The position numbers and the translations under genes were made by a program. Below the pieces are notes generated by a model. It was not told the origin of the DNA. It saw nothing but the letters and a program-made list of their open reading frames with translations, and ran no database searches. Positions 23,916 through 33,422 of a stretch of DNA of 64,000 nucleotides are shown here, piece after piece (position 1 is the stretch's first letter; the number at the start of each line of letters is the position of its first letter). The DNA is from Mucilaginibacter gossypii (GTDB lineage Bacteria > Bacteroidota > Bacteroidia > Sphingobacteriales > Sphingobacteriaceae): the NCBI RefSeq assembly GCF_900100945.1, contig NZ_FNCG01000005.1, positions 186,001 to 250,000 on the forward strand, given 5' to 3'.

Positions 23916-26189
23916 TTACAACTTAAACTTACCCTTCAAAGCCGCCAGCTTCAAAGCCATATCTGTCTCCGGTTCTTTTTCAACCCTTTTATTAAAGTTG
24001 GGCTTGTTGTTATTGCCTTGCGGACGGCGGTCATCGCTCCGACGCTGGTTCGGTTCGCTTTTGTCGTTCTCTTTCATGGATAGGGCAATACGCTTGCGGT
24101 TCACATCAACCTCGGTAACAGTTACCTCAACCTTTTGATGTACTTTCAATACTTCGTTAGGGTCTTTAATGTAGCGGTTGGTGATCTGGCTCAGGTGAAC
24201 AAGGCCATCCTGGTGAACGCCGATATCAACAAAAGCACCAAAGGCTGTAATATTGGTGACGATGCCCGGCAGCTTCATGCCAACTTTCAGATCGCCGATA
24301 GCATTTACACCTTCTGTAAAGCTGAAAGCTTCAAACTGCTCGCGCGGGTCGCGGCCCGGTTTGGCAAGTTCGGCCATGATATCATTCAGGGTTGGCAGGC
24401 CAACTGTTTCGGAAACATATTTTTGCAACGGAATGCTTTTGCGCAGGGTTGGATTGCTCATCAGGTCTTTCACCGTACACTTCATATCAGTAGCCATTTG
24501 TTCAAGCAAGCCATAACGCTCCGGGTGAACTGCACTGGTATCCAACGGGTTTTCGGCATTGTGGATCCGGAGAAACCCTGCTGCCTGTTCAAAAGCCTTA
24601 TCGCCCAAACGCGGAACTTTTTTCAGTTGCTCGCGGCGTTTAAAAGCGCCGTTCTGGTTGCGGTATTCTACAATGTTCTGTGCCAATTGCGGACCAAGGC
24701 CTGATACATAAGCCAGGATCTGTTTTGAGGCAGTGTTTAACTCAACCCCCACCGCGTTCACGGCGCTGATCACTGTGTCATCTAATGAGGTTTGCAGCTT
24801 GTTCTGGTCAACATCATGCTGATACTGGCCTACACCAATTGATTTTGGGTCGATCTTTACCAGCTCGGCCAATGGGTCCATCAAACGGCGACCAATAGAT
24901 ACGGCCCCTCTTACGGTTACATCATAATCCGGAAATTCTTCCCTCGCCACTTCAGATGCCGAATAGATAGAAGCACCGCTTTCATTAACCATTACAATAG
25001 TCACGCCCGGTAAATTCAGGTTGCGAACAAATACTTCTGTTTCGCGGCCAGCGGTGCCGTTACCTATAGCAATAGCCTCGATATTGTATTTCTGGAACAG
25101 GTGCTGTACCGTTTTTTCGGCTTCACGCGCCTGGCCTGCACCGGTGTGTGGGTAAACGGTGGTATTTTCAAGCAGTTTGCCCTGCTCATCCAAACAAACC
25201 AGTTTACAACCGGTACGGAAACCTGGGTCAAGCGCCATTACGCGTTTTTGACCAAGCGGTGCGCTCAGCAATAGCTGGCGGGCATTTTCTGCAAATACGC
25301 GGATCGCTTCCTCATCGGCTTTCTTTTTGGTAAGCAGGCGCACCTCTGTTTCCATCGATGGTTTTAACAGGCGTTTGTAGCCATCGGTAATAGCCAGGCG
25401 GATTTGTCCGGCAGCTGGGTTGTTTGCTTTGATAACTGAATTTTCCAATATCTCCAGTGCATCATCTTCTTCAGGTTTCAGGTCGAGCCATAGTATCTCT
25501 TCCTTTTCGCCGCGGCGCATGGCTAATACGCGGTGCGATGGCGCTGTTTTAACAGGCTCAGTCCATTCAAAATAGTCTTTGTACTTAATGCCTGCCTCTT
25601 CTTTGCCTTCAACCACTCTTGATGCAAAAGTGCCTTTTTCAACAAACAGCTCTCGGATTTTGGTACGTATTTCAGCATTTTCGGCTATGGTTTCGGCAAT
25701 GATATCCCTTGCGCCGGCTAAAGCTTCTTCAACGCTGGCTACGCCTTTTTCATCGCTGATATATTCGGCAGCTATCAGTTCGGGGTCGATATTTTTTTGT
25801 TCCAATAAAACATCGGCCAATGGCTGCAGGCCTTTTTCGCGGGCTGTAGTAGCACGGGTTTTGCGTTTTGGGCGATAAGGAAGATAAAGGTCCTCCAAAG
25901 TAACCATCGTTTCTGCTTCGTTGATCTGTTTTTCAAGCTCGGGCGTTAGTTTGCCCATGTCTGTAAGCGATTTCAGGATAGCCTCACGGCGTTTATCCAG
26001 TTCCCGCAATTGCTGTACACGATCACGAATAGTGGCAACCTGTACCTCGTCCAAACTGCCGGTAAGTTCTTTACGGTAACGGGAAATAAACGGAACGGTA
26101 GCTCCTTCATCAAGCAAGCCTACCGTAGCGGTAACCTGTTTCTCAGCTACAGAAAGCTCTGTAGCTATTATTTTATAATGAATACTCAT
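23916..26189 (-). CDS. tex: RNA-binding transcriptional accessory protein Tex
   Basis: 757 residues from the ATG at 26189 (MSIHYKIIATEL). Domain order: Tex N-terminal helical region, YqgF/RNase H-like domain (about 320-445; RVMALDPGFRTGCKLVCLD), helix-hairpin-helix region (about 490-570; VGVELNTASKQILAYVSGLG) and an S1 RNA-binding domain (about 640-710; GIVTNITAFGAFVDIGVHQD). A basic, Gln/Asn-rich tail follows. Tex is a conserved nucleic-acid-binding protein implicated in transcription and stress responses; no enzymatic activity is established. Confidence 0.95.
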   Translation of the reverse strand: MSIHYKIIATELSVAEKQVTATVGLLDEGATVPFISRYRKELTGSLDEVQVATIRDRVQQLRELDKRREAILKSLTDMGKLTPELEKQINEAETMVTLEDLYLPYRPKRKTRATTAREKGLQPLADVLLEQKNIDPELIAAEYISDEKGVASVEEALAGARDIIAETIAENAEIRTKIRELFVEKGTFASRVVEGKEEAGIKYKDYFEWTEPVKTAPSHRVLAMRRGEKEEILWLDLKPEEDDALEILENSVIKANNPAAGQIRLAITDGYKRLLKPSMETEVRLLTKKKADEEAIRVFAENARQLLLSAPLGQKRVMALDPGFRTGCKLVCLDEQGKLLENTTVYPHTGAGQAREAEKTVQHLFQKYNIEAIAIGNGTAGRETEVFVRNLNLPGVTIVMVNESGASIYSASEVAREEFPDYDVTVRGAVSIGRRLMDPLAELVKIDPKSIGVGQYQHDVDQNKLQTSLDDTVISAVNAVGVELNTASKQILAYVSGLGPQLAQNIVEYRNQNGAFKRREQLKKVPRLGDKAFEQAAGFLRIHNAENPLDTSAVHPERYGLLEQMATDMKCTVKDLMSNPTLRKSIPLQKYVSETVGLPTLNDIMAELAKPGRDPREQFEAFSFTEGVNAIGDLKVGMKLPGIVTNITAFGAFVDIGVHQDGLVHLSQITNRYIKDPNEVLKVHQKVEVTVTEVDVNRKRIALSMKENDKSEPNQRRSDDRRPQGNNNKPNFNKRVEKEPETDMALKLAALKGKFKL

Positions 26190-26476
26190 AATCAAAATTC
26201 GGACTGCGAAGTTGAGGGAATAGGCTTACAATTCAAAAAAAGATTGCTAACAAAAAGTTGAAAGTTTTTGATTGGGCTATTGTTGGTAATGTAAATATAG
26301 GGTACATTTTGTTATCCGGCAGTTTTAAAATTGTCTCTGCGGCGCGCTAAACCGCCCGATGTTAAAAATGCTGATCTTTTCTTTAAGTTTCAAAATGCAA
26401 AGAATGCATGATCACGATAAGTAACATTAGCGCAATGGGTAATTACGTAATGACAATTCGGGAAATGTATGGTCAT

Positions 26477-27823
26477 TTATATCTTTTGCTTCGCCTTTAT
26501 TTCCAGGTAGCGGTTTACTGTGTTTATGGTAAGGTTTTGGGGGGATGTCAGTATCGACTGGATGCCGTGGCTGGCCAGCTCTTTTACCATCAATTTTTTA
26601 TCGTAAGCAAACTTTTCGGCAATGGTTTTTATGTAGATGCCTTCAACATCTTTGGCAGGCTGTTCGCTCAGGGTTTTTAATTCCGTATTTTCAAAGAAGA
26701 CTACCAACAGCAGGTGAAACTTGGCTATCCGTCGTAAAAAAGGCAACTGCCTTTGTAATGCAGGTAAGCTTTCATAATTAGCGAAGAAAACAACGAGACT
26801 TCTTTGTTTTATTACCCTGCGTACAGTAGTATAAAGCGCCTCCATGTTGGTTTCAAGGTAACGGGTTTTTTCCTTGTATAAAACCTCCATTATCTTATTA
26901 AGCTGTGCGTAATTCTTATCGGCAGGCACTATAGAACCTATTTTTTCGCCTACAGTTATTAAACCCGCTTTATCTTCTTTAAGCAGGGCTACGTTTGATA
27001 GCACAAGGCTTGCGTTAATGGCATAGTCCAATAAACTTAACCCTTCAAAAGGCATCCGCATAGCCCGCGATTTATCAATGATGCAATAAACGTGCTGCGA
27101 TTTTTCGTCGGTATAGGAGTTTACCATCAGGTCGCCCCGCCGGGCTGTGGCCTTCCAGTTTATGGTGCGATAGTCATCGCCCGGAACATAGGATTTTACC
27201 TGTTCAAACTCCATACTGTGGCCAATCCTCCTGATTTTCTTAATGCCTATCTCGGTGAGCCGGTTTGATATAGCCATCAGTTCATACTTACGCATTTGTA
27301 AAAACGAAGGATAAACGGGCAAAGTCTCAGCCTGCTCAAAATTGTAACGTTTAGATACCAGACCAATAGCCGATCGCACAAAAACCCGGATAAAGCCAAA
27401 CTCATATTCGCCCCGGCGGGTTGGCCTCAGTATGTAATTAATCTGCTTACGTTCGCCGGGGGCAAGGGTTGTAGCAAACCAAATATCACGTTTCTGAAAC
27501 TGTGCGGGGATCTCATCTATAATTCCGGTGTTAATCCTGAAACTATACCGGTTTTCGATATAAATACTAAGTTCGTTTTCGTCGCTGTTGCTCAAGCGCT
27601 CGGGGGCAAGGCGTTTGGCAGACATGCCATCTGCAACACGGTAAAGTATAAACAGATCGGCAATTAATAATGCCAATAAGGCGTAAAACGCGATGTCGGG
27701 CATAATGCCCAGCCAGGGGAAGAAAAACGAAAGTAAATACAATACCACACAGGCAGCAACCGCGCCGAATAAACGGTTAGTTAAAAACAAGTTGGTATAA
27801 AATAGTCGGAATAGTTTTTTCAC
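26477..27823 (-). CDS. DUF58 domain protein
   Basis: 448 residues starting with GTG at 27823. Two N-terminal transmembrane helices (about 16-60) precede a beta-rich section and the DUF58 signature, SYVPGDDYRTINWKATARRG (about 210-229), followed by YCIIDKSRAMRM, which resembles a von Willebrand A MIDAS-like strand. DUF58 proteins are almost always encoded beside MoxR ATPases and are thought to be their membrane partners. It is the last gene of a six-gene operon, 8 nt after moxR. No BatA/B/D von Willebrand genes follow. Confidence 0.9.
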   Translation of the reverse strand: MKKLFRLFYTNLFLTNRLFGAVAACVVLYLLSFFFPWLGIMPDIAFYALLALLIADLFILYRVADGMSAKRLAPERLSNSDENELSIYIENRYSFRINTGIIDEIPAQFQKRDIWFATTLAPGERKQINYILRPTRRGEYEFGFIRVFVRSAIGLVSKRYNFEQAETLPVYPSFLQMRKYELMAISNRLTEIGIKKIRRIGHSMEFEQVKSYVPGDDYRTINWKATARRGDLMVNSYTDEKSQHVYCIIDKSRAMRMPFEGLSLLDYAINASLVLSNVALLKEDKAGLITVGEKIGSIVPADKNYAQLNKIMEVLYKEKTRYLETNMEALYTTVRRVIKQRSLVVFFANYESLPALQRQLPFLRRIAKFHLLLVVFFENTELKTLSEQPAKDVEGIYIKTIAEKFAYDKKLMVKELASHGIQSILTSPQNLTINTVNRYLEIKAKQKI

Positions 27824-27831
27824 GCGCTTTA

Positions 27832-28809
27832 CTATCGTGGCACTTCAATTTTTTGTATTACCTGGGTTATCACCTCGTCGGGCGTTACGCCTTCCATCTC
27901 CTTATCAGGCGTTAACATAATACGATGGCGGAGCACAGGGGCGGCAACATAAATAATATCATCGGGCGTAACAAAATCACGCCCCCTGGTAGCAGCAAGC
28001 GCTTTGGCTCCATTAACAATAGCCAGCGACGCACGCGGCGAGCCGCCCAACTGCAGGTATTTGCTGTTACGTGTTTCGTGGATAATTTTAGCTGTAAACT
28101 CCAGGATCTTATCTTCTACATGCAGGGCCCTCACCTGGTTGCGCAACTGGTTGATATCCGCAGCGGCGAGTAAAGGTTGTACCTGGCTTAGCTGATCGGT
28201 TGTTTTTTGCTGATGCTGACGACTAAGGATAGTTATTTCCTCTTCAAGCGTTGGATATTTCACTTCTATCTTAAACAAAAACCTATCCAGCTGGGCTTCA
28301 GGCAGGCGGTAGGTACCTTCCTGCTCAACCGGGTTCTGTGTTGCAAAAACGGTAAAAGGCTCTTCCATTTTGTAACGGTGCCCATCAATAGTAAGCTGTC
28401 GCTCCTCCATTACCTCAAACAAGGCCGACTGTGTTTTTGCCGGTGCACGGTTGATCTCATCTATCAGGATGATATTACCGAAAATAGGCCCTTGTTTAAA
28501 TTCAAACTCGGTTGTTTTAGGGTTAAAAACAGAGGTTCCCAGGATATCCGATGGCATCAGATCGGGTGTGAACTGAATACGGGAGTACCGGGCATCTATA
28601 GTTTTGGCAATAAGCTTTGCGGTAAGTGTTTTGGCAACGCCCGGCACACCTTCAATCAGGATATGCCCATCGGCCAGGATCCCCGCAATAAGCAAATCGA
28701 TTGAATCATGCTGACCTACGATGATGGTTGCCAGCGTGGCTTTTATTTGCTCAACAGCAGTGCTTAATTTAGATAGATCGGTACGTTGTTCAAAAAATTC
28801 GTTTTCCAT
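27832..28809 (-). CDS. MoxR-family AAA+ ATPase
   Basis: 325 residues. Walker A GVPGVAKT (54-61), Walker B IILIDEINRAPAKTQSALFE, sensor 1 FTVFATQNPVEQEG, and the C-terminal lid with GGSPRASLAIVNGAKALA. MoxR ATPases act as chaperone-like maturation factors for protein complexes, usually together with a von Willebrand A or DUF58 partner. It overlaps no neighbour but is only 2 nt after the DUF4350 gene and 8 nt before DUF58, so it is co-transcribed. Confidence 0.94.
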   Translation of the reverse strand: MENEFFEQRTDLSKLSTAVEQIKATLATIIVGQHDSIDLLIAGILADGHILIEGVPGVAKTLTAKLIAKTIDARYSRIQFTPDLMPSDILGTSVFNPKTTEFEFKQGPIFGNIILIDEINRAPAKTQSALFEVMEERQLTIDGHRYKMEEPFTVFATQNPVEQEGTYRLPEAQLDRFLFKIEVKYPTLEEEITILSRQHQQKTTDQLSQVQPLLAAADINQLRNQVRALHVEDKILEFTAKIIHETRNSKYLQLGGSPRASLAIVNGAKALAATRGRDFVTPDDIIYVAAPVLRHRIMLTPDKEMEGVTPDEVITQVIQKIEVPR

Positions 28810-28811
28810 AT

Positions 28812-29993
28812 TTATCTGGATTGGATATAAAATTGTTCAATAAGTTGGTTAAGCCTGATGAGCTCTTGATCTGTTACAATGTCATGAGTACTGATGAAGA
28901 TAAATGCACCGGACAATTCACGGGCAAGGTCTTCGGTTGCACCGGTACGGTTAACCAGTTCTTCTACAAATTCGGGACCTGGCCGGTTTGCTTTTATCCG
29001 GTAGGTTTCGCGTATAAAAGCCCAGAAATACTGCATTTTTTTCCGGGCGATGTTAATGTTGTCCCTTCGTTCATAGTATACCTGCCCCACTACGTTCACG
29101 AAATCAACAGTTGAGTTTTCGAGCGGATTAATAATTGGGATAATGCGCTGACGTCTTTTCGTCTCATATAGCACAAATATCAGCAAGCTAAACAACGTCA
29201 GATAGTAAGCCGCTTTCAACTGCGCATTCCCAAGGAATACCCTCATCGGCGAGTCATTCTCACCGGTACCCTGGGTATAATATTCATCCCAAACTATCTC
29301 TGGCGTTTTCTTTACCATGGATAAAGCAGTAGAAGCCCATTCGGCCCCCTGAGGCTTTAACAAGCTGTAGTTAGTGAACATACCCGGATTGGGCGTTAAA
29401 TACAGGTTGCCTTTCCCCATCGGATACTTCAGTAAGTTGGCCTTATGGTCGTCCGTTTCACCTATAACTACTGCATGTGCGGTATCAAATTTATCGTAAT
29501 AGCCTGCCGTTAAACCTTTATCAACAAAATAATTCACCTCGGGCGACAGGGCCGGGTTTACAAAATGCATTAACGTATGAGCATTTCCATTAACCGCAAA
29601 TTTATTAGTGATGCTTATTTTAAGTTCCTTTTCAAAATCGGCCCCTAAAAATCCGGCGGCAATAAAAACATCGTTACCGGCAGTTATATATTGCTTAAGC
29701 TGTTTAAAATCGGGCTTGGTAATATTGAGCCCTCCTGCTATGATAATATAGGATGAACCCTTAATGGAATCTTCGGCAATAGTATTGTAAATGGCCTGGC
29801 GTTTAGGTTTGATCACAGCACCGGGAAAAATATCCCGGGCACGCTCATAAAGCATCCGCGTGCCATAGGGGATTTTATCAGTATTGCTGAACGTAGGCGT
29901 CCAGTTAATATCCCTGGGCTTATTCATGTTTGCCACTATGTAAACGGCAAACAATACTGTGGCTATTATAAAGTAAATCTTAAGGTCCTTCAT
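28812..29993 (-). CDS. DUF4350 membrane-anchored protein
   Basis: 393 residues. An N-terminal transmembrane helix (about 5-22), an extracytoplasmic domain with a glutamine-amidotransferase-like look (SSYIIIAGGLNITKPDFKQL, GNDVFIAAGF, GKGNLYLTPNPGMFTNY), a second helix at about 264-282, and a cytoplasmic helical tail. DUF4350 is typically found in operons with MoxR, DUF58 and DUF4129, as here. It overlaps the DUF4129 gene by 4 nt (ATGA), which suggests translational coupling. The biochemical role is unknown. Confidence 0.85.
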   Translation of the reverse strand: MKDLKIYFIIATVLFAVYIVANMNKPRDINWTPTFSNTDKIPYGTRMLYERARDIFPGAVIKPKRQAIYNTIAEDSIKGSSYIIIAGGLNITKPDFKQLKQYITAGNDVFIAAGFLGADFEKELKISITNKFAVNGNAHTLMHFVNPALSPEVNYFVDKGLTAGYYDKFDTAHAVVIGETDDHKANLLKYPMGKGNLYLTPNPGMFTNYSLLKPQGAEWASTALSMVKKTPEIVWDEYYTQGTGENDSPMRVFLGNAQLKAAYYLTLFSLLIFVLYETKRRQRIIPIINPLENSTVDFVNVVGQVYYERRDNINIARKKMQYFWAFIRETYRIKANRPGPEFVEELVNRTGATEDLARELSGAFIFISTHDIVTDQELIRLNQLIEQFYIQSR

Positions 29994-30754
29994 AACAGCT
30001 GTTTTTTAAAGTTTTGAAACAACTGGTTTATATTGCCAAAAGCAGCGCCATCAATATTGAAACCGCCATACCATACATATTCAAACTGCCGGGTCAACGA
30101 CACAAAAGACTGCCGTACGGATGGATTATTTAATTCGTACACATATGCTGAATTGGTTTTTTCGGGCAGCCATTGGATAAGGCCGTTATCACTGAGCTGT
30201 TTTAAACTCCGCAGATAAAGCAGGCGAACAGCCAGCCGGTAGTTATGATTTGAAATTGCCTTTTCAATCTCCTCATCAAAATTAATTTCGTGGATATTCT
30301 CTGCCGATTCGGTATAGGCCAGCGGTGTTTTACGGGACTTGCCCAGTAACAGGTTGCCCATATCCATACCCAAAAGTTTCATGATGAAGAAAATGATCGC
30401 ACCTACAGCCAGTATCAAAAAGAAGTACTTTAAAAAAGATCCAAAGCCGGGGCTTATGCTTAAGCTGCCAAACAACGTACGCCAAAACCACATCCAAAAC
30501 CTATCCCAGAACGACAGCTCATTGCCTATACTTTTATCGTTATACTGATATTCCTTGTCGGCCCGGTATTTATCAAGCGCGTCTTCGTTAAAACGGCGTA
30601 CGTTAACCTTCGAGCTATCCATACGCAAAACCAGGGGCTTTTTTTTGGCAACGGTATCTGTTTTTAAGGAGATAGCATGTCCACCAACTTTAGCAGCCGC
30701 CGGCTTGAGGGCAAAGCACAACAGTATGAAAAGGATTAGTATCGGTTTGGGCAT
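29990..30754 (-). CDS. DUF4129 membrane protein
   Basis: 254 residues. Signal peptide or N-terminal helix (1-21), a periplasmic stretch, two closely spaced hydrophobic segments (about 83-128) and a C-terminal cytoplasmic DUF4129-like domain (EIEKAISNHNYRLAVRLLYL, LKQLSDNGLIQWLPEKTN, LTRQFEYVWYGGF). That C-terminal pattern is the same as seen in transglutaminase-associated DUF4129 proteins. Coupled to the DUF4350 gene by a 4-nt overlap and 7 nt after the preceding gene. Confidence 0.82.
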   Translation of the reverse strand: MPKPILILFILLCFALKPAAAKVGGHAISLKTDTVAKKKPLVLRMDSSKVNVRRFNEDALDKYRADKEYQYNDKSIGNELSFWDRFWMWFWRTLFGSLSISPGFGSFLKYFFLILAVGAIIFFIMKLLGMDMGNLLLGKSRKTPLAYTESAENIHEINFDEEIEKAISNHNYRLAVRLLYLRSLKQLSDNGLIQWLPEKTNSAYVYELNNPSVRQSFVSLTRQFEYVWYGGFNIDGAAFGNINQLFQNFKKQLL

Positions 30755-30761
30755 AGCTCAA

Positions 30762-31634
30762 TTAGTATTGTTCGGCAGGCAGATCGTCGGCCTTATCGGC
30801 ATGTGTGCCAAATGCTTCTATACGCTCTAATATCCCGGTTCCGTCTTTTCTTTCCTGGAGGCTAAAATAACACAAGGCAATGGCTATGGTTGGAATAGCA
30901 TAAGTAAGTAGTAAAATATTTTGAAGCATACTGAAAAATATCACTGCTGCTATTGAAAGATATTTAAAAGAAACGAGGATCCGTAATGAGGCAACAAGCA
31001 TTAAAGGTATACTGGCAATTGAATTACTTACGCTAACTATCAGCGAACAAACAAATATGATCCCAAAAACCATCCACCAGTTATCTTTTATAAGCCGGAA
31101 GCCTTTATTGAATGAGTATCCAAATGAGGCATTCTCCATGATCATGGTAGGCAAAATAAGGTAAAATATCGGCGTAAGATATATGCCTGGTATTATACAA
31201 AATAAAAAACCGAAAATGAGCAGGATGAATAATAAAAGACCACTCCCTAACGAACGGAAAAAGTAATATTTAAAATAACCCCAAACGTCTTGCGCCGTTG
31301 GTTTATCTCCTTTTTTTTCAAGATAAACCGCGACAAAACACAGGGTAGTAAGGTATATAAAAAATTGCGCCAGCATCATCACGAAACCGTTTGCAGCAGC
31401 ACTTATACCCACTTTGAGGGTGCTGTTATAGTCGCCTTTAGCGCCTGGATCAAGACTGTCATAAACAGATAATTGTGAAAATGCAGTGGCAACAGTACCA
31501 ACCAGCACAAAAAAGCCGCAGATAACGAGTAATGACGAAAAAAGCGGTTTGAAATTCTGTTTCAGGAAGGTGAAGGTGTCATTTATTATTTCGCCAAAAT
31601 CACGGATCCTCCTCAGTTCAATAATATATTTCAT
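30762..31634 (-). CDS. Multi-pass membrane protein of the MoxR/DUF58 operon
   Basis: 290 residues with about six transmembrane helices (roughly 33-53, 80-105, 125-155, 160-180, 190-215, 235-260). The N-terminus (IIELRRIRDFGEIINDTFTFLKQNF) is the cytoplasmic amphipathic segment typical of glycerophosphodiester-phosphodiesterase-type or YciC-like membrane domains. No catalytic motif is visible. Its ATG follows the stop of the SpoIIM-like gene with no gap. Function unknown. Confidence 0.7.
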   Translation of the reverse strand: MKYIIELRRIRDFGEIINDTFTFLKQNFKPLFSSLLVICGFFVLVGTVATAFSQLSVYDSLDPGAKGDYNSTLKVGISAAANGFVMMLAQFFIYLTTLCFVAVYLEKKGDKPTAQDVWGYFKYYFFRSLGSGLLLFILLIFGFLFCIIPGIYLTPIFYLILPTMIMENASFGYSFNKGFRLIKDNWWMVFGIIFVCSLIVSVSNSIASIPLMLVASLRILVSFKYLSIAAVIFFSMLQNILLLTYAIPTIAIALCYFSLQERKDGTGILERIEAFGTHADKADDLPAEQY

Positions 31635-32597
31635 TTAATGATCGGTATTAATATAGTTTAGGTTTTTATTCAATTTTGCGGGGTAAAGGATCACATACCA
31701 TATCATGAACAGTAATGATGAAGCTAATATAATAATACTTAGCCAAACAGGCATTTCGGTATGCCGTGTTACAAAACTTTCAAAAAAGGCAGCTAATAAT
31801 ATAATGGGAATGAGGCCTACCGTAATTTTTAATCCCTCGAGTGCTCCTTTTTTTAAGGATTGCAGCCGGGTATACGTTTTGGGAAACAACAAACTGTTAC
31901 CAAGTACTAAACCGGCACCACCGGCCACAATAAACGACGACATTTCAAGCGTACCATGGATCCAGATCACCAGTATGGATTGGATTCCCAGTCCCTTGCT
32001 GAAAAAATAATACTGAAATGAGCCAAGCATAACGCCGTTCATTAAACTGGCGTATAATGAACCAACAGAAAAAAATAAGCCCATCACAAAAAAGCGCAGT
32101 TCGACATAAACATTATTGATGGCTATCTGTAAAAACATCAGCCCCGAAGAACTGCTTTTATATACACCGAAAGGGTCACCTTTCGCAATGTTATCATTGG
32201 TCATGTTCACATAATCATCGCCAAGGATAAGCCGTACAAAATGATTATCGTATTTGGCCGAAAGCACTCCCATACAGGTAAAAACAGCAAAGAAGATAAG
32301 CGAATACAATAACTGCCTGCGATGCTGAAAAAAAAGCAGGGGCAGTTCGTATCGCCAGAAAGCTGCAAACCTGTTACTTTTTTCCTTTTGATTTTTGTAG
32401 ATATCCTGGTGAAACGTTGATGCAAGCCCGTTAAGGTACTTTGTTGTATTTGACTGCGGAAAGAAAGTTTTGGCGTATGCCAAATCATCAGTAATGGCTA
32501 TAAATGCGGCAGCAAGCTCATCCGGATCGGTTGGCTTATTGGTTTCATAGGCCTTCCATTTTTCGGTATTTTGTTTGATAAACAGCGCCTCACGCAT
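31635..32597 (-). CDS. SpoIIM-like (stage II sporulation protein M family) membrane protein
   Basis: 320 residues. A cytoplasmic N-terminal domain (MREALFIKQNTEKWKAYE) is followed by five or so transmembrane helices and the family's GTLEMSSFIVAGGAGLVLG motif near residue 215. The organism is not a sporeformer; this family is widespread in non-sporulating bacteria next to RDD and MoxR genes. It heads the operon and diverges from the RDD gene 90 bp away. Confidence 0.88.
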   Translation of the reverse strand: MREALFIKQNTEKWKAYETNKPTDPDELAAAFIAITDDLAYAKTFFPQSNTTKYLNGLASTFHQDIYKNQKEKSNRFAAFWRYELPLLFFQHRRQLLYSLIFFAVFTCMGVLSAKYDNHFVRLILGDDYVNMTNDNIAKGDPFGVYKSSSSGLMFLQIAINNVYVELRFFVMGLFFSVGSLYASLMNGVMLGSFQYYFFSKGLGIQSILVIWIHGTLEMSSFIVAGGAGLVLGNSLLFPKTYTRLQSLKKGALEGLKITVGLIPIILLAAFFESFVTRHTEMPVWLSIIILASSLLFMIWYVILYPAKLNKNLNYINTDH

Positions 32598-32674
32598 TTT
32601 AAAAAGCAGGTTTTATTTTTTGTTAAAATACTCACAAATCTTTAATATGCAATCATATTTTACACTAACAAATT

Positions 32675-32682
32675 TATCTTTG
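32675..32682 (+). promoter_or_regulatory. -7 promoter box of the RDD gene
   Basis: TATCTTTG, a perfect TAnnTTTG, ends five bases before the RDD ATG at 32688. No good TTG is seen at -33. Confidence 0.6.
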
Positions 32683-32687
32683 TTAAG

Positions 32688-33422
32688 ATGCAAACCATAA
32701 CCGTACACACAACACAAAATATTGATATAGACTATGAAATAGCCGGTATTGGCGAACGGATAGTTGCCCGCATAATTGATTACGCCATTTTCATTGCTTT
32801 CTATTTCATCCTTATTTTTCTCATCATCGGAAAAATGCCCGAAAGTGTGCTGGTAACGTGCGCAATAATCATGGCGGCGATATTTGTATTTTACGATTTG
32901 ATTTGCGAAACGCTGCTCAACGGCCAAAGCGTTGGCAAGCGGATAATGAAAATACGGGTGATCAGCCTCAATGGCAACCGCCCCCGCTTTGGGCAGTACT
33001 TGTTAAGATGGCTGATGCGCATGGTTGATTTTGGCATTACCCTTAACCTTGGCGCGTTACTTTGCGCCCTGGTGACTGAAAACGGCCAGCGTATAGGTGA
33101 TGTGGTTGCCGGGACAGCCATGGTAAAAACACATCCGCGTACCAAAATAGACAGCTTAACATTCAGGCCATCGGGCGACGATTATGAACCTACTTTTAAA
33201 GAAGTAGCTGAGCTAAACGATAACGATGTAAGGCTGATAGCCGACGTGATACATAATTACATGAAAACGCATAATGCCGTTGTGGTTTACAATATGGCGC
33301 TCAAATTAAAAGAACATCTGAAAATATCCGCCCAGCCCCCCGATATGAACGACCTGCAGTTTTTACAGGCTATTATCAAAGATTACAGCCATGTAAGCGC
33401 CATGTCTGAACCTTATCAATAA
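32688..33422 (+). CDS. RDD-family membrane protein
   Basis: 244 residues. The RDD signature is GERIVARIIDYAIF (Arg and Asp of RDD) with transmembrane helices at about 28-47, 53-73 and 110-130, plus GQSVGKRIMKIRV. A soluble C-terminal extension of about 90 residues follows (DSLTFRPSGDDYEPTFKE onward). RDD proteins are proposed transporters or membrane adaptors, and often sit next to SpoIIM/MoxR/DUF58 clusters, as here. Its 3' end overlaps the convergent DUF2752 gene by 7 nt. Confidence 0.9.
   Translation: MQTITVHTTQNIDIDYEIAGIGERIVARIIDYAIFIAFYFILIFLIIGKMPESVLVTCAIIMAAIFVFYDLICETLLNGQSVGKRIMKIRVISLNGNRPRFGQYLLRWLMRMVDFGITLNLGALLCALVTENGQRIGDVVAGTAMVKTHPRTKIDSLTFRPSGDDYEPTFKEVAELNDNDVRLIADVIHNYMKTHNAVVVYNMALKLKEHLKISAQPPDMNDLQFLQAIIKDYSHVSAMSEPYQ

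Noticed and set aside
24135-24704. A 189-codon plus-strand frame antisense to tex
   Set aside because: It lies wholly inside the conserved Tex coding sequence and the translation shows no motif.
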